Source of the DNA: Monarcha castaneiventris obscurior
Lineage: Eukaryota > Chordata > Aves > Passeriformes > Monarchidae
Length of the DNA: 64,000 nt
NCBI GenBank assembly: GCA_026261815.1
Contig: JAMPIT010000848.1
Span: 2,480,001-2,544,000 of the forward strand
Reading direction: 5' to 3'
The notes beneath the pieces are model-generated. The model ran no database searches, was not told the DNA's origin, and saw only the letters and a program-made list of their open reading frames with translations. A program made the translations under genes and the position numbers. Below are positions 49,162-60,200 of this stretch, piece after piece (position 1 is the first letter of the stretch; each line of letters starts with the position of its first letter).

Positions 49162-50788
49162 CTAAGAGAAGTGCCAACCAACACGAACCAAGGGATCCCC
49201 ACTTACCTGTGGGCACCCCATCAGCCCTCCTCAGCCGTGAGCTGACCGTGCCTCAGGGACACATAAAGCTTCTCCTGAAGCTTTGCTTGGAAAACAGCCG
49301 ATGGCAGGTGCAGACCTAAATTTTGGGGTCTCTGGATGTCTGAATCCAGGAGCACTGTGGATCCCACACAGGTGAGCTCGGCCTGGCCCTATGGCCAGAG
49401 ATGGATTTGCAGCTCCTGCCTGGCTCCCTGGGCACACCTGGGAGGTGGTTCTGCCACCCCTTTATTAGCCTGGCACAGCCCCAGTGTGGGCACAGTGCAA
49501 ATCAGCCTTGCTGGCATGCAGGTGGCACTTTCTGCCCACGTCTTTCCCCCTGCACTGCCCCTGCTCCCCAGCTGCCAGGGACACACCATCACCTCTCTCC
49601 ATCTCACATCAGTCTCCATTCTGCCTTTCCAGAGGGGAAGAGGAGGTCGTTTGTAGCTGTGCCCACCCCGGATTCACCCTGGAGCCAACACCTCATCCCA
49701 GCAAAGAGTCTGACACAAACCCATGGCACTGTGGCTACGGTGAAGATGGAGGATGTTTCCATTGGGAAAATAGAGAAGTAATGATGGACTTTGGCTGCAA
49801 AGGAGGCTGGAAACAGAGAACAAGGTCCCCGTACCACCCATCACCTGCCTCCTCTGTGCACCCCACTGCCCCAGGCAGGGTTACTGGGCAGCATCCCTGA
49901 GCTTCTTAGGCTGAATGAAATGGGAAATGGGGGAATCCTGCTCCAAGCATAAACCCACCCAAGAAACCAGGAACTGGTCCTTTCCTGGATCAGTGGGGCT
50001 TCTGAAGAGGTGATGCTGCTTCTCCACCACATCATGCAGCTTTGCTTTGCAGGGCCTTCAAGAGAGACCACCTCCAGCACCTGGAAACCAAAATCCCTGG
50101 AGGGAAGCCTCACACCCTGGCCCCCCAGGGAGGGAGCAGCTCATCAAGCTGCACCCCACAAGTCACTGCCACACCAGGCTGAGCTGCTCGACCGTGCAGG
50201 CGCTCAGCCATCCCATGGTACCCACCCCACAACCCGGCAGCCGCCTTCCCGGGCACGGGCAGGCTCCTCTTGGTGGCAGCTCTAATTCACCTTCCCCTCA
50301 TCCCTCCAGAACAAACACGAGCCTTCCCGCTCTATCTGGCCTCCTCCTCTCCCAAGCGCTGGTGGTTTGGCAGGGTTTGGGCCAGCGAGGAGCTCAGACA
50401 CCAGAGGCTCCGCTCTGCAGCACCAGACATACCGCCTGCCCATTCCCTGCCGCACATTCCCTGCGAGCCGGGGCCAAGCGAGAAGCAGGGAAAAGGGAAA
50501 ACAAATCGCAAAGATGAGTCGGGGCCTCATCTTTGACGGGCTGGAGCTGCTCCAGCCATGCAGGAGTCGGCGCAGGAGAGCTGCTCGGCTGCTCTGGCTG
50601 TACTTTCTCCCAGTGAAAGTCCTTCTGGGTGGAGGGAAATGAAACGCAAACGCCCTCTAACGGCCTCGCACAGATGTGCAGAGGGAACGCGCGTCCCACC
50701 ACAGGAAGGGCAGCAGGAAGGAGCCGCGGTTTGGGTGACGTGTCCAGGTGAGAAATGGACTTTTTAGTTGCGTATTTCTGAAACTAAA

Positions 50789-50794
50789 AATAAA
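50789..50794 (+). terminator. Polyadenylation signal AATAAA
   Basis: AATAAA is followed by a GT-rich stretch (GATGTG, ATGTGTGG, TTGTCTGTG). It lies 1.6 kb after the CCN5 stop and could be the end of a long CCN5 3' UTR, or of another plus-strand transcript. No nearer AATAAA was seen on this strand after the stop. Confidence 0.5.
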
Positions 50795-53444
50795 GATGTG
50801 CTCATCCATGTGTGGAGCTTGTCTGTGCAGGGTGAACCCAGCCTGGCTGCTCAGGTGGGTGCAGGAAAGTCCTGGCATAGGGTGGGGCAGCTTGGAGGCA
50901 CCTCAGTTCAGGCTGTTTAGAGTAAGAGAAGGAAAAAAAAAACCAAAAAAACAAAAAACCCAAAGCGCTGAACACATTATTACAGTTTATTATATCCTGG
51001 GTTAAACCCTTCACTTTTCCCCAGCCATAAGCTCTGCTGATGGCACCAACCCTGGCCATAGCAGTGCCCAGGTCTGTAGTGTTGGGGTGTGCAGGGCAGG
51101 GCACGGCACTGGCTGCACTGCTGCTGGGTCTGCAGCCACGGGCACAGCCCAGGCCATGCCTCTTCTCAGCCTCCCAAAAATCAAAGCCCAAACGCCCCTG
51201 TAACTCATCCCTCCTCCTGCCAGGCCCACACTGCCTGCAGCTTGCCTGGACCAGGGTTCCCCAGAATGATGCAACAACCATTGTCACAGGACTGTCCTCC
51301 TGACCTAGGGCAGCGTGGAGGGGCAAAAGGCTGACTGGCAGAGGGAGCTCATCTCTCCAGCCCGAGGAAAAGCCTCCCCAGCAGGAGCAGCAGAAAAGGC
51401 AGCAGGGCCATGGCAACTCACCCACTCCCTCACGCTCTGCAAGAACTGAAAATAACACGAAAGTCAAGGATGCTGTTCAGTCACCTCTTGGGGGTAAAAA
51501 AATTTAAAAAAAAGAAAGAAAAAAAACCCCAACTCACTGCTCTTGCAGTAAAACATTGCCTACAAAGAGAATTATTTACTGCAATCATCTGGTGCTCAGC
51601 TGGAATACAAATCATTAATTCTGTTTGATACAGGGCACATGGTGAACCTCCAGCAGGCAGCAAATTGCAGAACGAACAGCTTTGGTTGACATTTTTAGTT
51701 CTCTGGTGGCCATGCCAAACAAGTGGTGACCTAAAGCTCATCTAGACTCCAAAACCACCACGTTCCTCGACTGACATGGATAAAACATGTTGTGGGTACT
51801 GAAAAATCCTGGTTTTAAGCCAGTTCTTGTTCAAGCATGTTGGGACTCAACCACCAAGGCCGGGTGAGCTGCCAGGGCTGTCACATGCTCCCAGATCCTG
51901 CCTAGCCACCTCTGGGTGATGGTAAAAATCAAGGTCACTTTTTAGGCAGCAACCTGCAATTCTCATCTCAAACAAATGACTCAACACACCTCTGCTATAA
52001 TTATCTCTTTTTCCCCCCTGCAGAATGTCTCCCTGATTCACTAAGCAGCAAACATCTAAATAATGAAATAATGATTCCAAATAAATCAGAGTTATTTTTC
52101 CCTATGAATACAGGGAAATCAGCTCTTGCAATTTGATTGCCAGTCTCACAATATTTGCCGTTCCCTCTAAAGCCCTGCTACCCTGGAAACGTGGTTATTT
52201 GAGGCTCTGACGCAGGGTCCTGGCTTTGCCTGCTCGTGTGGGGCAACAGAGAAATATTCCACCCCATCCACAGGTAACATGTAAAGATAAAAATCCCCAA
52301 ACCAAAAGAAAATTCACTCCTGTCCTCAAGGCACAAGGCCACATTCGCACAGAGCCTGGGATCTGCCAACCATACTCCTGAGCCAGTGCTGAGCAGCAGA
52401 TCACAGCTCATTTCTGTGCAAGCACACGCAGCAGCTGAGGGAAAACTGTCCTGCTGGATGAGTAAACAACATGCATCAGAATGTCTTTTCCAAGCCATTC
52501 TCATGACTGATGATTTTTAAATGCATGGAGTTGGGTGAGAGAGGGCTGAATGAGCCCCTTATTAAAGCGAAACATTTTCAGAAACTGAGCACAGGAATGC
52601 AGTGCTCAATTGAAAAAAAATAAAGTAGATCAAATGGGTTTTTTATTTTTCCTGGAAACACATGATTCAGGTTATGTGTTTGCAGGAGCTGTCTTGGCTG
52701 CTCATCCTGACATCAGCACTGCTGTTCCCTGCCAGAGCCAGGAGCCAGAGGGAAGCGTCCTCACGCAGGATGTTTGGGCAGAGCTGGCAGTAGCACCTGT
52801 GCTGCGAGTGAAACCATGGGCCAAGTGAACACCTAAAACACACAGGAGGCAGGCACAAGAGAAAAGCTCTGTGATTGTGCCTCCAACGGGTCCAGGGAAC
52901 CGGAGATGTGAAAGGCATGGGGCTGCAGCCGTTCATGGGCAGTGCTCCCCATGCCCTGCCCTGCTCCTCTCTGCCCATGGCAGGAGGCACCAGCTCCGAG
53001 CTTTCATTCTGGGGACAGGAAAAGCTTTGCCTTCATTGCTGGGAGCAGCTCGCGACCCTTCCCACGATCACAGAAGTCCTTCCAGCCAGCTGCTGTCTCT
53101 GCCTCAGTGTTCCCGAAGGCTGATGCTCTGGGAGAAAGGGAACTGCTCCCAGTCTGTTCCTCTCCTCTCACTGCCTTTCCACACCTCCATAAAGTTGTTC
53201 TGCAAGTGCTACCCCAAGCCCAGCTGTAGGAGCAGCTTAAGTGCACAGAGGTGAAGGGGACAGGAGCAGGGCAGGATGGACAATCACTCCCCTGAGCTGT
53301 GCACCCCCATGGACCCTCTCCTCGGCTGCTGTCACTCCAGGAGCACAGACCCACCAGAGCCTCTGCAAACTTGGGAAAAGCCATATCCTCACCACATAGA
53401 GACACCTACACTTCACCTCTCCGGCACACGCACAGTGGTGAGAT
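50795..53444. other. Intergenic stretch with an AT-rich patch
   Basis: I see no convincing exon here. Two A-rich tracts (about 50928-50965 and 51497-51533) and an AT-rich block at about 51.95-52.19 kb stand out. The longest open frame (minus strand, 50802-51467) shows no family motif and crosses an A-rich tract. Confidence 0.55.
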
Positions 53445-53450
53445 TTTATT
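53445..53450 (-). terminator. Polyadenylation signal of a possible minus-strand transcript
   Basis: AATAAA on the minus strand (TTTATT on the plus strand), followed in the minus sense by GTGCGTGTG and GTGTAGGTGTCTC, a good GT-rich downstream element. It lies about 400 nt after the stop of the frame described at 53850-54063. Confidence 0.5.
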
Positions 53451-53849
53451 ACAAAGGCAGGAAATAACATACAATGTTTCCTATCGCTTATCTGCTCTAG
53501 CAAGCACTTTTTGAAGTCAACAAACACACCGGTACTCTCAGCATGCAGCTACCGCCGCTCCATTTGCGTCCTGGGCTTCCCCACCGTGTCCCCGAACTGC
53601 CGTGCCTGAGCGTGGTCCAGCGGAGATGTTCAGCTGCTCCCAAGGAGGGATGTGCAGTCGGGATGGCTGGGCAGGACTCACCCTCCCAACTCCTCCTCCT
53701 CCTCCACCTCCACCACACTGGCTACTGAGATATCAGCCTCCTCCTCCCATCCCCTGCCCGGATTCAATTCCCGGAAAGCAGGCGGCCGTGGCCCTTCCAG
53801 AGCCTTGCCCTTCGCCTCAAGTAGTTTTTCCAAGGTCGTTTTCGTTTTC

Positions 53850-54063
53850 CTATGGCTTATCAGGGTATACCTTCTCTCTGCTGACTGCCGCCCTGTTAAC
53901 TCCCGCGACTGCCGATGCAAGCGATTTCTGACCCCGTTTATGCTGCAGCAGTTGCTCAGCAATGCAGTCGGGGCTGCCCTTCCTCGGGGTCTGCTTTGGG
54001 GTCGCCGGTTTTAGCTCTTGCCCCAATTTCACAGTTATCTGTGTGTGTTCTGCCTCACGGTCC
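53850..54063 (-). CDS. Possible terminal coding exon of an unrecognised gene
   Basis: A pyrimidine-rich acceptor (CTTCTGTCACAG) ends at 54064. From there one frame is open for 70 residues to TAG at 53852-53850. The product is polar and basic, beginning DREAEHTQITVKLGQ and with KQTPRKGSP and AEQLLQHKRGQ. It contains no ATG, so translation would have to start in an upstream exon. I do not recognise the family. A second frame on the same strand is open from about 54000 to TGA at 53681-53679 and is also protein-like at its end (TLEKLLEAKGKALEG, then a Glu run). Either one frame is spurious or a one-base shift separates two parts of one reading frame. Confidence 0.35.
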
Positions 54064-54329
54064 CTGTGACAGAAGAGGAAGGGCACAGCCCGTCTCACGT
54101 CCTCCCTGCACGGGTCTGAACCGCTCGATGAGGAAGGGGGAGAGGGTTTTTGTGCTCGGGGAGGGAGAGAGAAGGAGGCAGCGTGAGCAGCTGTAGGGAG
54201 GGGGCAGCTCTTGAGCAGGGCTCACTCTGCCTGTGCTGGGGGCAGGCAGCCTGGCACATCTCTGCCTGCTGGCACTGCCTGCGGCACCGGGGAGTGAGCC
54301 CCACGGAACACTGCCAGTCCCCTCCTTAC

Positions 54330-54400
54330 CTCTGCTCCCGGCATTTCTGAGCGCTGGAGCCAGGAGAAGAGCTGTCAGGAGTGGCAGTGAGGGCGGCTCA
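54330..54400 (-). other. Possible first exon of the same minus-strand transcript
   Basis: A strong donor (GAG, then GTAAGG) begins at 54329. Splicing it to the acceptor at 54064 removes 265 bp and extends the open frame upstream (CREQRDREAEH across the junction). That frame meets a TGA about 67 nt upstream of the donor without an ATG, and the ATG 15 nt before the donor is in another phase. The exon may be non-coding, or the true first exon lies elsewhere. Confidence 0.25.
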
Positions 54401-54810
54401 TGGGGTGCAGCCTTCCAGGTCTGGAAAACCGGGAGGTTTCTCCTCACCGCGAGTGGGACAGAACCGAAACAGGCTGAAAGCTTTGGCTGCCCTCCTCAGA
54501 CATCTCCCAGCCGCTCCCCGGCAGGCCCCCTCCGCCCCTCCCTGCCTCCTGCTCCCTCCGGGCAGTCCCAGCACCCAAAATAGCCGAGGGCCTGCGCGTC
54601 CCTGGCGCCCGGCTCTGAGTGTCTCGAGTGGGCTGGCGGGAGGCGCTGAGGGAGTGGCGGAAGCCGCCCCGCCGGGGCTGCCTTCGGCACATCCTCCCCG
54701 TGCCCCGGGGAAAGTCCAGAACCCTGCAGTCCCAGGCCGGGCTCCGCAGGAGTGGAGGGCTGAGGGCAGCCGCAGCCTGTGCCAGAGGACACGGGGCACC
54801 GGTGCCTCCG

Positions 54811-54870
54811 GGCAGGGCCACCCCGGGCAGGGCCACCCCGGGCAGGGCCACCCCAGGCAGGGCCGCCGCG
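54811..54870. repeat. 15-bp tandem repeat, four copies, next to the receptor start codon
   Basis: The unit GGCAGGGCCACCCCG is repeated four times (the last copy diverged) and ends 7 nt before the ATG of the P2Y-like receptor, so it is probably in its 5' UTR or proximal promoter. The frame is open through it but contains no ATG. Confidence 0.92.
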
Positions 54871-54877
54871 GCTCCCC

Positions 54878-55933
54878 ATGGCTACGGAGGCTCTCTCCAT
54901 GTGGCCCGGTAATGGCAGTGGGGCTCCTTGCTCCGTGGATTCCGCCTTCGCCCAACGCTTCCTGCCCGCCGTGTACCTGACCGTGATCCCCCTGGGGCTG
55001 CTGGGGAACGGGCTGGGGCTGTGGCACCTCTTCACGGGGCCCCGGGAGAGAGCCCGCCAGCCCCTCAGCCTGCTGGTGGGCAACCTGGGGCTGGCTGACC
55101 TGCTCTACGTCAGCACACTGCCCTTCCTCGTCAGCTACTACCTGCGAGGCAGAGACTGGCCCTTCGGGCAGGCCTGGTGCCGCCTCACCCGCAGCCTCTT
55201 CCACCTCAACCTCTACGCCAGCATCGGCTTCCTCACCTGCATCAGCGTCCACCGCTACCTGGGCATCGTGCACCCGCTGAAGGCACGGGGCAGGTGCCAG
55301 GGTGCAGCCTGTTCGGTGTGGCTCATCGTGTTGGTCTGGGTGTGGGTCATTGCACAGATAGCTCCGGATCTAGCCTTCAGCAAGATGGATCACACGGGGA
55401 GGAAGTGCCATGACACGACGGGACCCGAGCACCTGGACGTTTACCTGCCCTACACCTTTGCTGTCACCGTGACCGGGTTCGTCATCCCGTTCCTCATCAT
55501 CATCGGGTGCTACTGCCACGTGGTGTTTGTGCTCTGCAGGAACGACAGCGTGGACCCCAGCCTCAGGAGGAGGAGCATCGGACTGGTGATTCTCGTGATG
55601 GTTCTCTTTTCCATCTGCTTCCTCCCCTACCACATCTTCAGGAACCTCAACTTGTTGTTTCGTGGCTGGAAACTGCAAGGGTCCTGCACACAGGCTCTAA
55701 AGGACGTCTATGTTTCCTACCAGGTGACTCGGGGCTTGGCCAGCCTCAACAGTGCTCTCAACCCCCTGCTCTATGTGATTACTAGCAGAGACTGGAGGTC
55801 ACGAATGAGAGCCATCCACCAAAGTGCCAGACAGTTTCTGAGGCCGCCCTTCCAGAGCAAAACCTCTTACCAGGCAGCTGACAAGAAGAGGAGCACCATT
55901 CTTTGTGAGGAGGAGGCTTCCAACGAGCTCTGA
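54878..55933 (+). CDS. P2Y-type nucleotide receptor (P2Y1/P2Y11-like), single exon
   Basis: 351 residues with seven hydrophobic segments (about 29-52, 65-88, 103-124, 147-167, 194-216, 237-259, 282-303). Class A marks: GN in TM1, LADLL in TM2, Cys before TM3 and in loop 2, HRYLG for DRY, and NPLLY in TM7. P2Y marks: YHIFR at the end of TM6 (HxxR), YQVTRGLASLNS in TM7, an N-terminal Cys18 and a Cys in loop 3 that would pair as in P2Y1. NGS at 12-14 can be glycosylated. It likely binds extracellular nucleotides at the plasma membrane and couples to G proteins. The ATG at 54878 has G at +4; a second Met is at residue 8. The closest match from memory is P2Y1, with P2Y11-like traits; the exact orthologue is uncertain, so no symbol is given. 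Confidence 0.9.
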   Translation: MATEALSMWPGNGSGAPCSVDSAFAQRFLPAVYLTVIPLGLLGNGLGLWHLFTGPRERARQPLSLLVGNLGLADLLYVSTLPFLVSYYLRGRDWPFGQAWCRLTRSLFHLNLYASIGFLTCISVHRYLGIVHPLKARGRCQGAACSVWLIVLVWVWVIAQIAPDLAFSKMDHTGRKCHDTTGPEHLDVYLPYTFAVTVTGFVIPFLIIIGCYCHVVFVLCRNDSVDPSLRRRSIGLVILVMVLFSICFLPYHIFRNLNLLFRGWKLQGSCTQALKDVYVSYQVTRGLASLNSALNPLLYVITSRDWRSRMRAIHQSARQFLRPPFQSKTSYQAADKKRSTILCEEEASNEL

Positions 55934-56637
55934 GGTACTCCACACCCCTGCTTTCGCCACGCCAGCTTGTGCTTGGCCCTTCCCTGGGTGCAGCCCCCCT
56001 TCCTTGACACCTGCTTTGCAGAGATGGTGGCAGCAGCATCACAGGCTCCATCCACACAAGGGATAGACAGGACTGTCAGCATCGGAGAGAAAACTGGGAC
56101 CAGATTTTACAAGCGAAGCTACCCAACCATTTTGCCTACAATACGCCTGGAGATGGAAAGGGATGAACATCAGGTTTGTTCCAGTCTAAATTATTTCCCT
56201 CCAGCCTCTCTTGCAGCAGTCTGAGCTGGTTAACATCCCCTTGCTTCCCAGCTCCTCTATGACTGAGGGATGGGAGGGAATGACACCTTGTCCCTCCACT
56301 GCATCCTCTCTACCCTAGTGTACATGGGTTTGAGGCAGGATTCCCTCTTTCATCTAAGGAGAGATCCTGCATTGCAGGACAGCTGAGAGGGTGAATTTTT
56401 GCAGGGGGGAAGTGCTTTGGAAATGGAAATGTTCATTAAAAAATCAGGTTTTAAGTACATGACTAAGCTGTGCCAGTTCCTGGGTGACTGAGCTGTTTCA
56501 GGATCTGTGGGATCCTCTATTGCCCACCTCCTCTGCAGAAGGAAAAGACATTTTTGGCATTACTCCCTCTCTTTTGGAAGAGCACTTAGCAGAACTAACA
56601 AATGGGCATTGTAAAGTTTTTGGAGGCTATTGGTTGG

Positions 56638-56683
56638 GGAAGGTGAATGAGTGCAGTATTCTGGAAGGTGAATGAGTGCAGTA
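56638..56683. repeat. Short direct repeat (21 nt twice, spacing 25)
   Basis: GGAAGGTGAATGAGTGCAGTA occurs at 56638-56658 and again at 56663-56683, identical in both copies, in the region taken as the receptor 3' UTR. Confidence 0.9.
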
Positions 56684-57225
56684 GCCTGAACTCCTGCTTT
56701 CAGGGGGCAAGTGCCAAGAGCATTTGCAAATCTTCAGGTGGGTGATTGCATCTTGCATCCAGCCTTGCGAGGGCATTAGATATGACTTGTGAAAATTAGA
56801 TGTGCAAAAAGTAAAAGAGAAGCAGCACTGGCTTGAAGGCTTGTGAATGCAGGATGTGATGACAAGGGCAGCTGTCCGTCATCACCAGGGGTGACAGATC
56901 TCTGATGGTGAGCATCTTTGAGGTGAGCAGAGGCTCAAGCAGTATTTTGTTTTTTGATCTTGCTGTTACCCACACAAATAGCTTGAACACTTCAATTCAA
57001 TAATGTGATTAGCAGCAACAGCAGCTTTTGCAGCCCAGCTGAAGGAAGTGATTTTAACTGTGAGTTAAAATCAGCCCTTTCTGGGAAAGCGCTGGCCCAG
57101 GGACGGACGTTGTGCTCTTTTCTTGATGTTTATCTCTGTCAGCTGCTCCTCGCACGGACCCACCTTAGCTGGGCAGCGGAGGGAGCACACCTGGCTTTCA
57201 GCTCTGTTAATATGTCTGAAGTGCA

Positions 57226-57231
57226 AATAAA
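57226..57231 (+). terminator. Polyadenylation signal, probably of the P2Y-like receptor
   Basis: AATAAA lies 1.29 kb after the receptor stop, followed by a T/GT-rich stretch (CTTTCAGTTTTGAGTAGTCTG). An ATTAAA near 56437 could be an earlier site. Confidence 0.5.
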
Positions 57232-60200
57232 CACCTCATGCTTTCAGTTTTGAGTAGTCTGCCTTCTTTTAAAGCTTTATGGGAACCTGGGAGCCAGCTG
57301 GCCTGCAGGTTGGAGCAGGGGCCTGCCTGCTTAGGGAGTGGTGATGACCTTCCCAGTGCTCTGCAGACAGGGAACTGCTGGGAGACTGCAGGCAGCCAGT
57401 GAAGAGTGATCTGTGACAGGCACACACTGAGGACTCTGCTCAGTGCCAGTCAGGGGTCCAGCAACATCCAGCTCCCACCTCAGCCAGAGGAAACCCAAAG
57501 ATAAAGCTTAAATTCACCAATGAGATCTCTCTGTCATAGGAAGGTTGAGACATTAGGGTCACATCTGGTCCCTGCTCCTTGCATACACGCTCCAGATCTG
57601 GGCTTCTCCAGAGCTCTGAACTCTTCTCCTCCTTTCCTCCAGAAACACCCACGCCTCTGAAAGCTGTCCAGCTCTTCCATCTTCACACATGGATCCTATC
57701 TAAGATGCTACAGCTCCCCACAGAAGCAGCTTTGGCTCCCGCAGCCCATGGGAGCTGTGACACCCTGTCACTGCACCCACTTTGGGCATGATTGATTGAA
57801 GTAAAGCATCACTGCATGCTAGGGAGGAAGCACTGCGTAGGAGGTGCCAGCAAACTCTGCTCTCACCCCCTGCATCTTTGTGCCCAGATGCGTCTTCTTG
57901 TCTTCTCCAGTGCCCCCTCCCATCACTGCTAACAATGATTTAAAGTTCTGTGTCCTGAGAAGCATCTCTGAGCCCCAGGGACAGTTGCAGACATAAATCT
58001 GCATATTTTTCTGTGTCCTGTATCTGTCAAATCAGCAAAAGCCAGTACGTGTGTGTGTGTAATTAAGGCTCAGCCACTGGCACATGAGCCCCTTCACAGC
58101 TGGTGATGGGGCAACAAAACACCCCTCCTTCCTCCAGCCTTCCCTCCTCCTTCCCTCCTTCCTCACTGCTGGGGAGGCTCCTTCCCTCCCAGTGAGCAAC
58201 CACTGCTCTCTGTGGGACACGGAGGTGTGCGGTCACTGCAGGGATCCTGCTCAAAATGTGTGGGCACTGCTAACCCCTCAAAACCTCTCGGGGCTCTTTA
58301 TCCCCTGGGATGGGACCAGAGTGTGGGACTGTCCCTGGAGCAACCAGCATGAGCAGCTCCCAGTCTGTCCCAGTTCCCACTTGTGGCATAGGAAGAACTT
58401 TCGGGAGTGAGTAAACAGGCAGGAAAGGTGAGGAGCTGTCGTAATCCCCTCTCCCCTTCTCCCAGCACTCTGCCAGAAATTAGCAGGGCCACACATGAGC
58501 ATATGCTGCTGGCAGGAGGGGGCCAGTGCCACTGGAGAAGCTGTGCCGTAGTTACCTCCTGAATCATCACCTCTTTTGGGCTCCTGGCTTATGATGAGCT
58601 GAACATTCCTCTTTCCCTCATTTGGCTTTCTGTTGCCAGACTTTGAAGATGTCTAAAAGCAGGTGAGAGGAATCCCACCTGCACTCTGTGCTTTTCCCAC
58701 AGCTTCTCTGGTACAGCAGCATGGCGTAATGATCTTGTCTGCAAAATCAAGCTGAAAGCAGATTTTTAACTGCTTTACCCAGATTAGACCTGACCAATAA
58801 ATCAAACATGGTGGAAATTCTCCTCCTGACACTAATGGGATAAGGATCAAGCCTGGAAATTTGGCAACATTTCTTGCTTCATTAAATAAACCACTCTTGG
58901 TTGAGGATATGTTGCAAACACAGTCAAGATTTGTTATGTTACAGAGAACTTTTGAGCTGACAGCCCAGGGAAGCCAGTCAGGCAGAAATAACAGGCACAC
59001 ATACAGATGCACAGATGTACAACCACTTCTTCCTCCAAGATGCAGAACTGTTTTTCTTGGCATGCAAAACACTCTACAAGAGGAAAATGTTGCTATCAGC
59101 AACATCTAAATGCACAGAACTCAACTGATTAATTCTTTTTTCCATTTTGCCCGCGTTAGCTAAAATCTGGCTGTGACTCAGTTCAGGGGTGTTGGTATGG
59201 CCAGTGGAGCCCTGATTCCTAAACAAGTGTGGGTTGGCTGCTGTGCTGAGAACATGGGCTTGTGCCTTTGTGTCAGAGACTTACACAGCCCAGGAGAGTG
59301 GGAGCTGCTGCACACAAGGGCTGGGGGTGCTGGGGACATTGCTGTGGGACTGGGATGGTGCCTGTTGGGGACCCCGTGGCCATAACGTGAGAGCTCTCAG
59401 GCCCAGGCAAGGTGTGGAGACCATGTGTGAAGCTGGAGGAGAAGCAGCGTGAGCAGGAGGCTCCTGCAGGACTTGGCTCCCCATTACTCCAGGCACCCAA
59501 CACTAGGACTTTGTGGAGCATCTTTTACAGCCTGGTGGGAGGCTGCAGTGTGCACACAGAAAGGGATGAGTCACTCAGGTCACTAATGAAAGGTCACAGC
59601 ATCCTCAGATTCTGTGAGAGGCATTTATTTCTTCAGCAAAACAATTTCATTGCTAAAGTACCTTTGGCTGCAGTGACAACAGACCTGACAGGTTATCCTA
59701 TTTACCAAGGATATCGATCAGACTGGGAAGGAATAGTAGATGCAATTATCCAGGTGAACTGGGAAAAATGGTAAATATACCTGCCACTGGGGTGCTGTTG
59801 GTGAAAATTTTAATAAAAGAGAAAAATCGGCGTCTTCGTCTATACTACGTGGAGTGCTCTGGCATCTGAGAGACCAACAGCTTGTGCAGAAGAGCAAATC
59901 ACAGAAATAGAACAACACTTAGCGTGCCTGTGTGAAGCCATCAGTCTAATACTCCTCCTGCAGTGCATGCAGTTATAAATAGGTGATGCCTTGCAGCGTG
60001 GGACCTGGGGAGCGTGTGAGCCGAGGAAGGCATGGCCAGCTCCCGGCCGTGGCGCTGCACCGCTCCCAGCCCCGACACGCATTTGTATGTGCGCTACAGA
60101 GTGACTGCGGCTGCACCCCGCGGGCATGGATTTGTCCTGGAGGACTCACCGAGCCCTCCAGGCTTAAAAGAGTTGTGCCATTTTTTACACCGTTCCTCTA

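Noticed and set aside
50802..51467. 221-codon minus-strand frame
   Set aside because: It has no family motif, includes a Phe-rich part made by an A-rich tract on the other strand, and has no splice or promoter support.
54398..55273. 291-codon frame antisense to the receptor
   Set aside because: It is the mirror of the GC-rich receptor coding sequence; its Asp/Glu/Ala-rich content is typical of antisense shadows.
59412..59774. Frame ending in a protein-like stretch (TDLTGYPIYQGY)
   Set aside because: The upstream half is not protein-like, no splice acceptor sits before the attractive part, and no family fits. It was considered as a KCNK15 or RIMS4 exon and does not match either.
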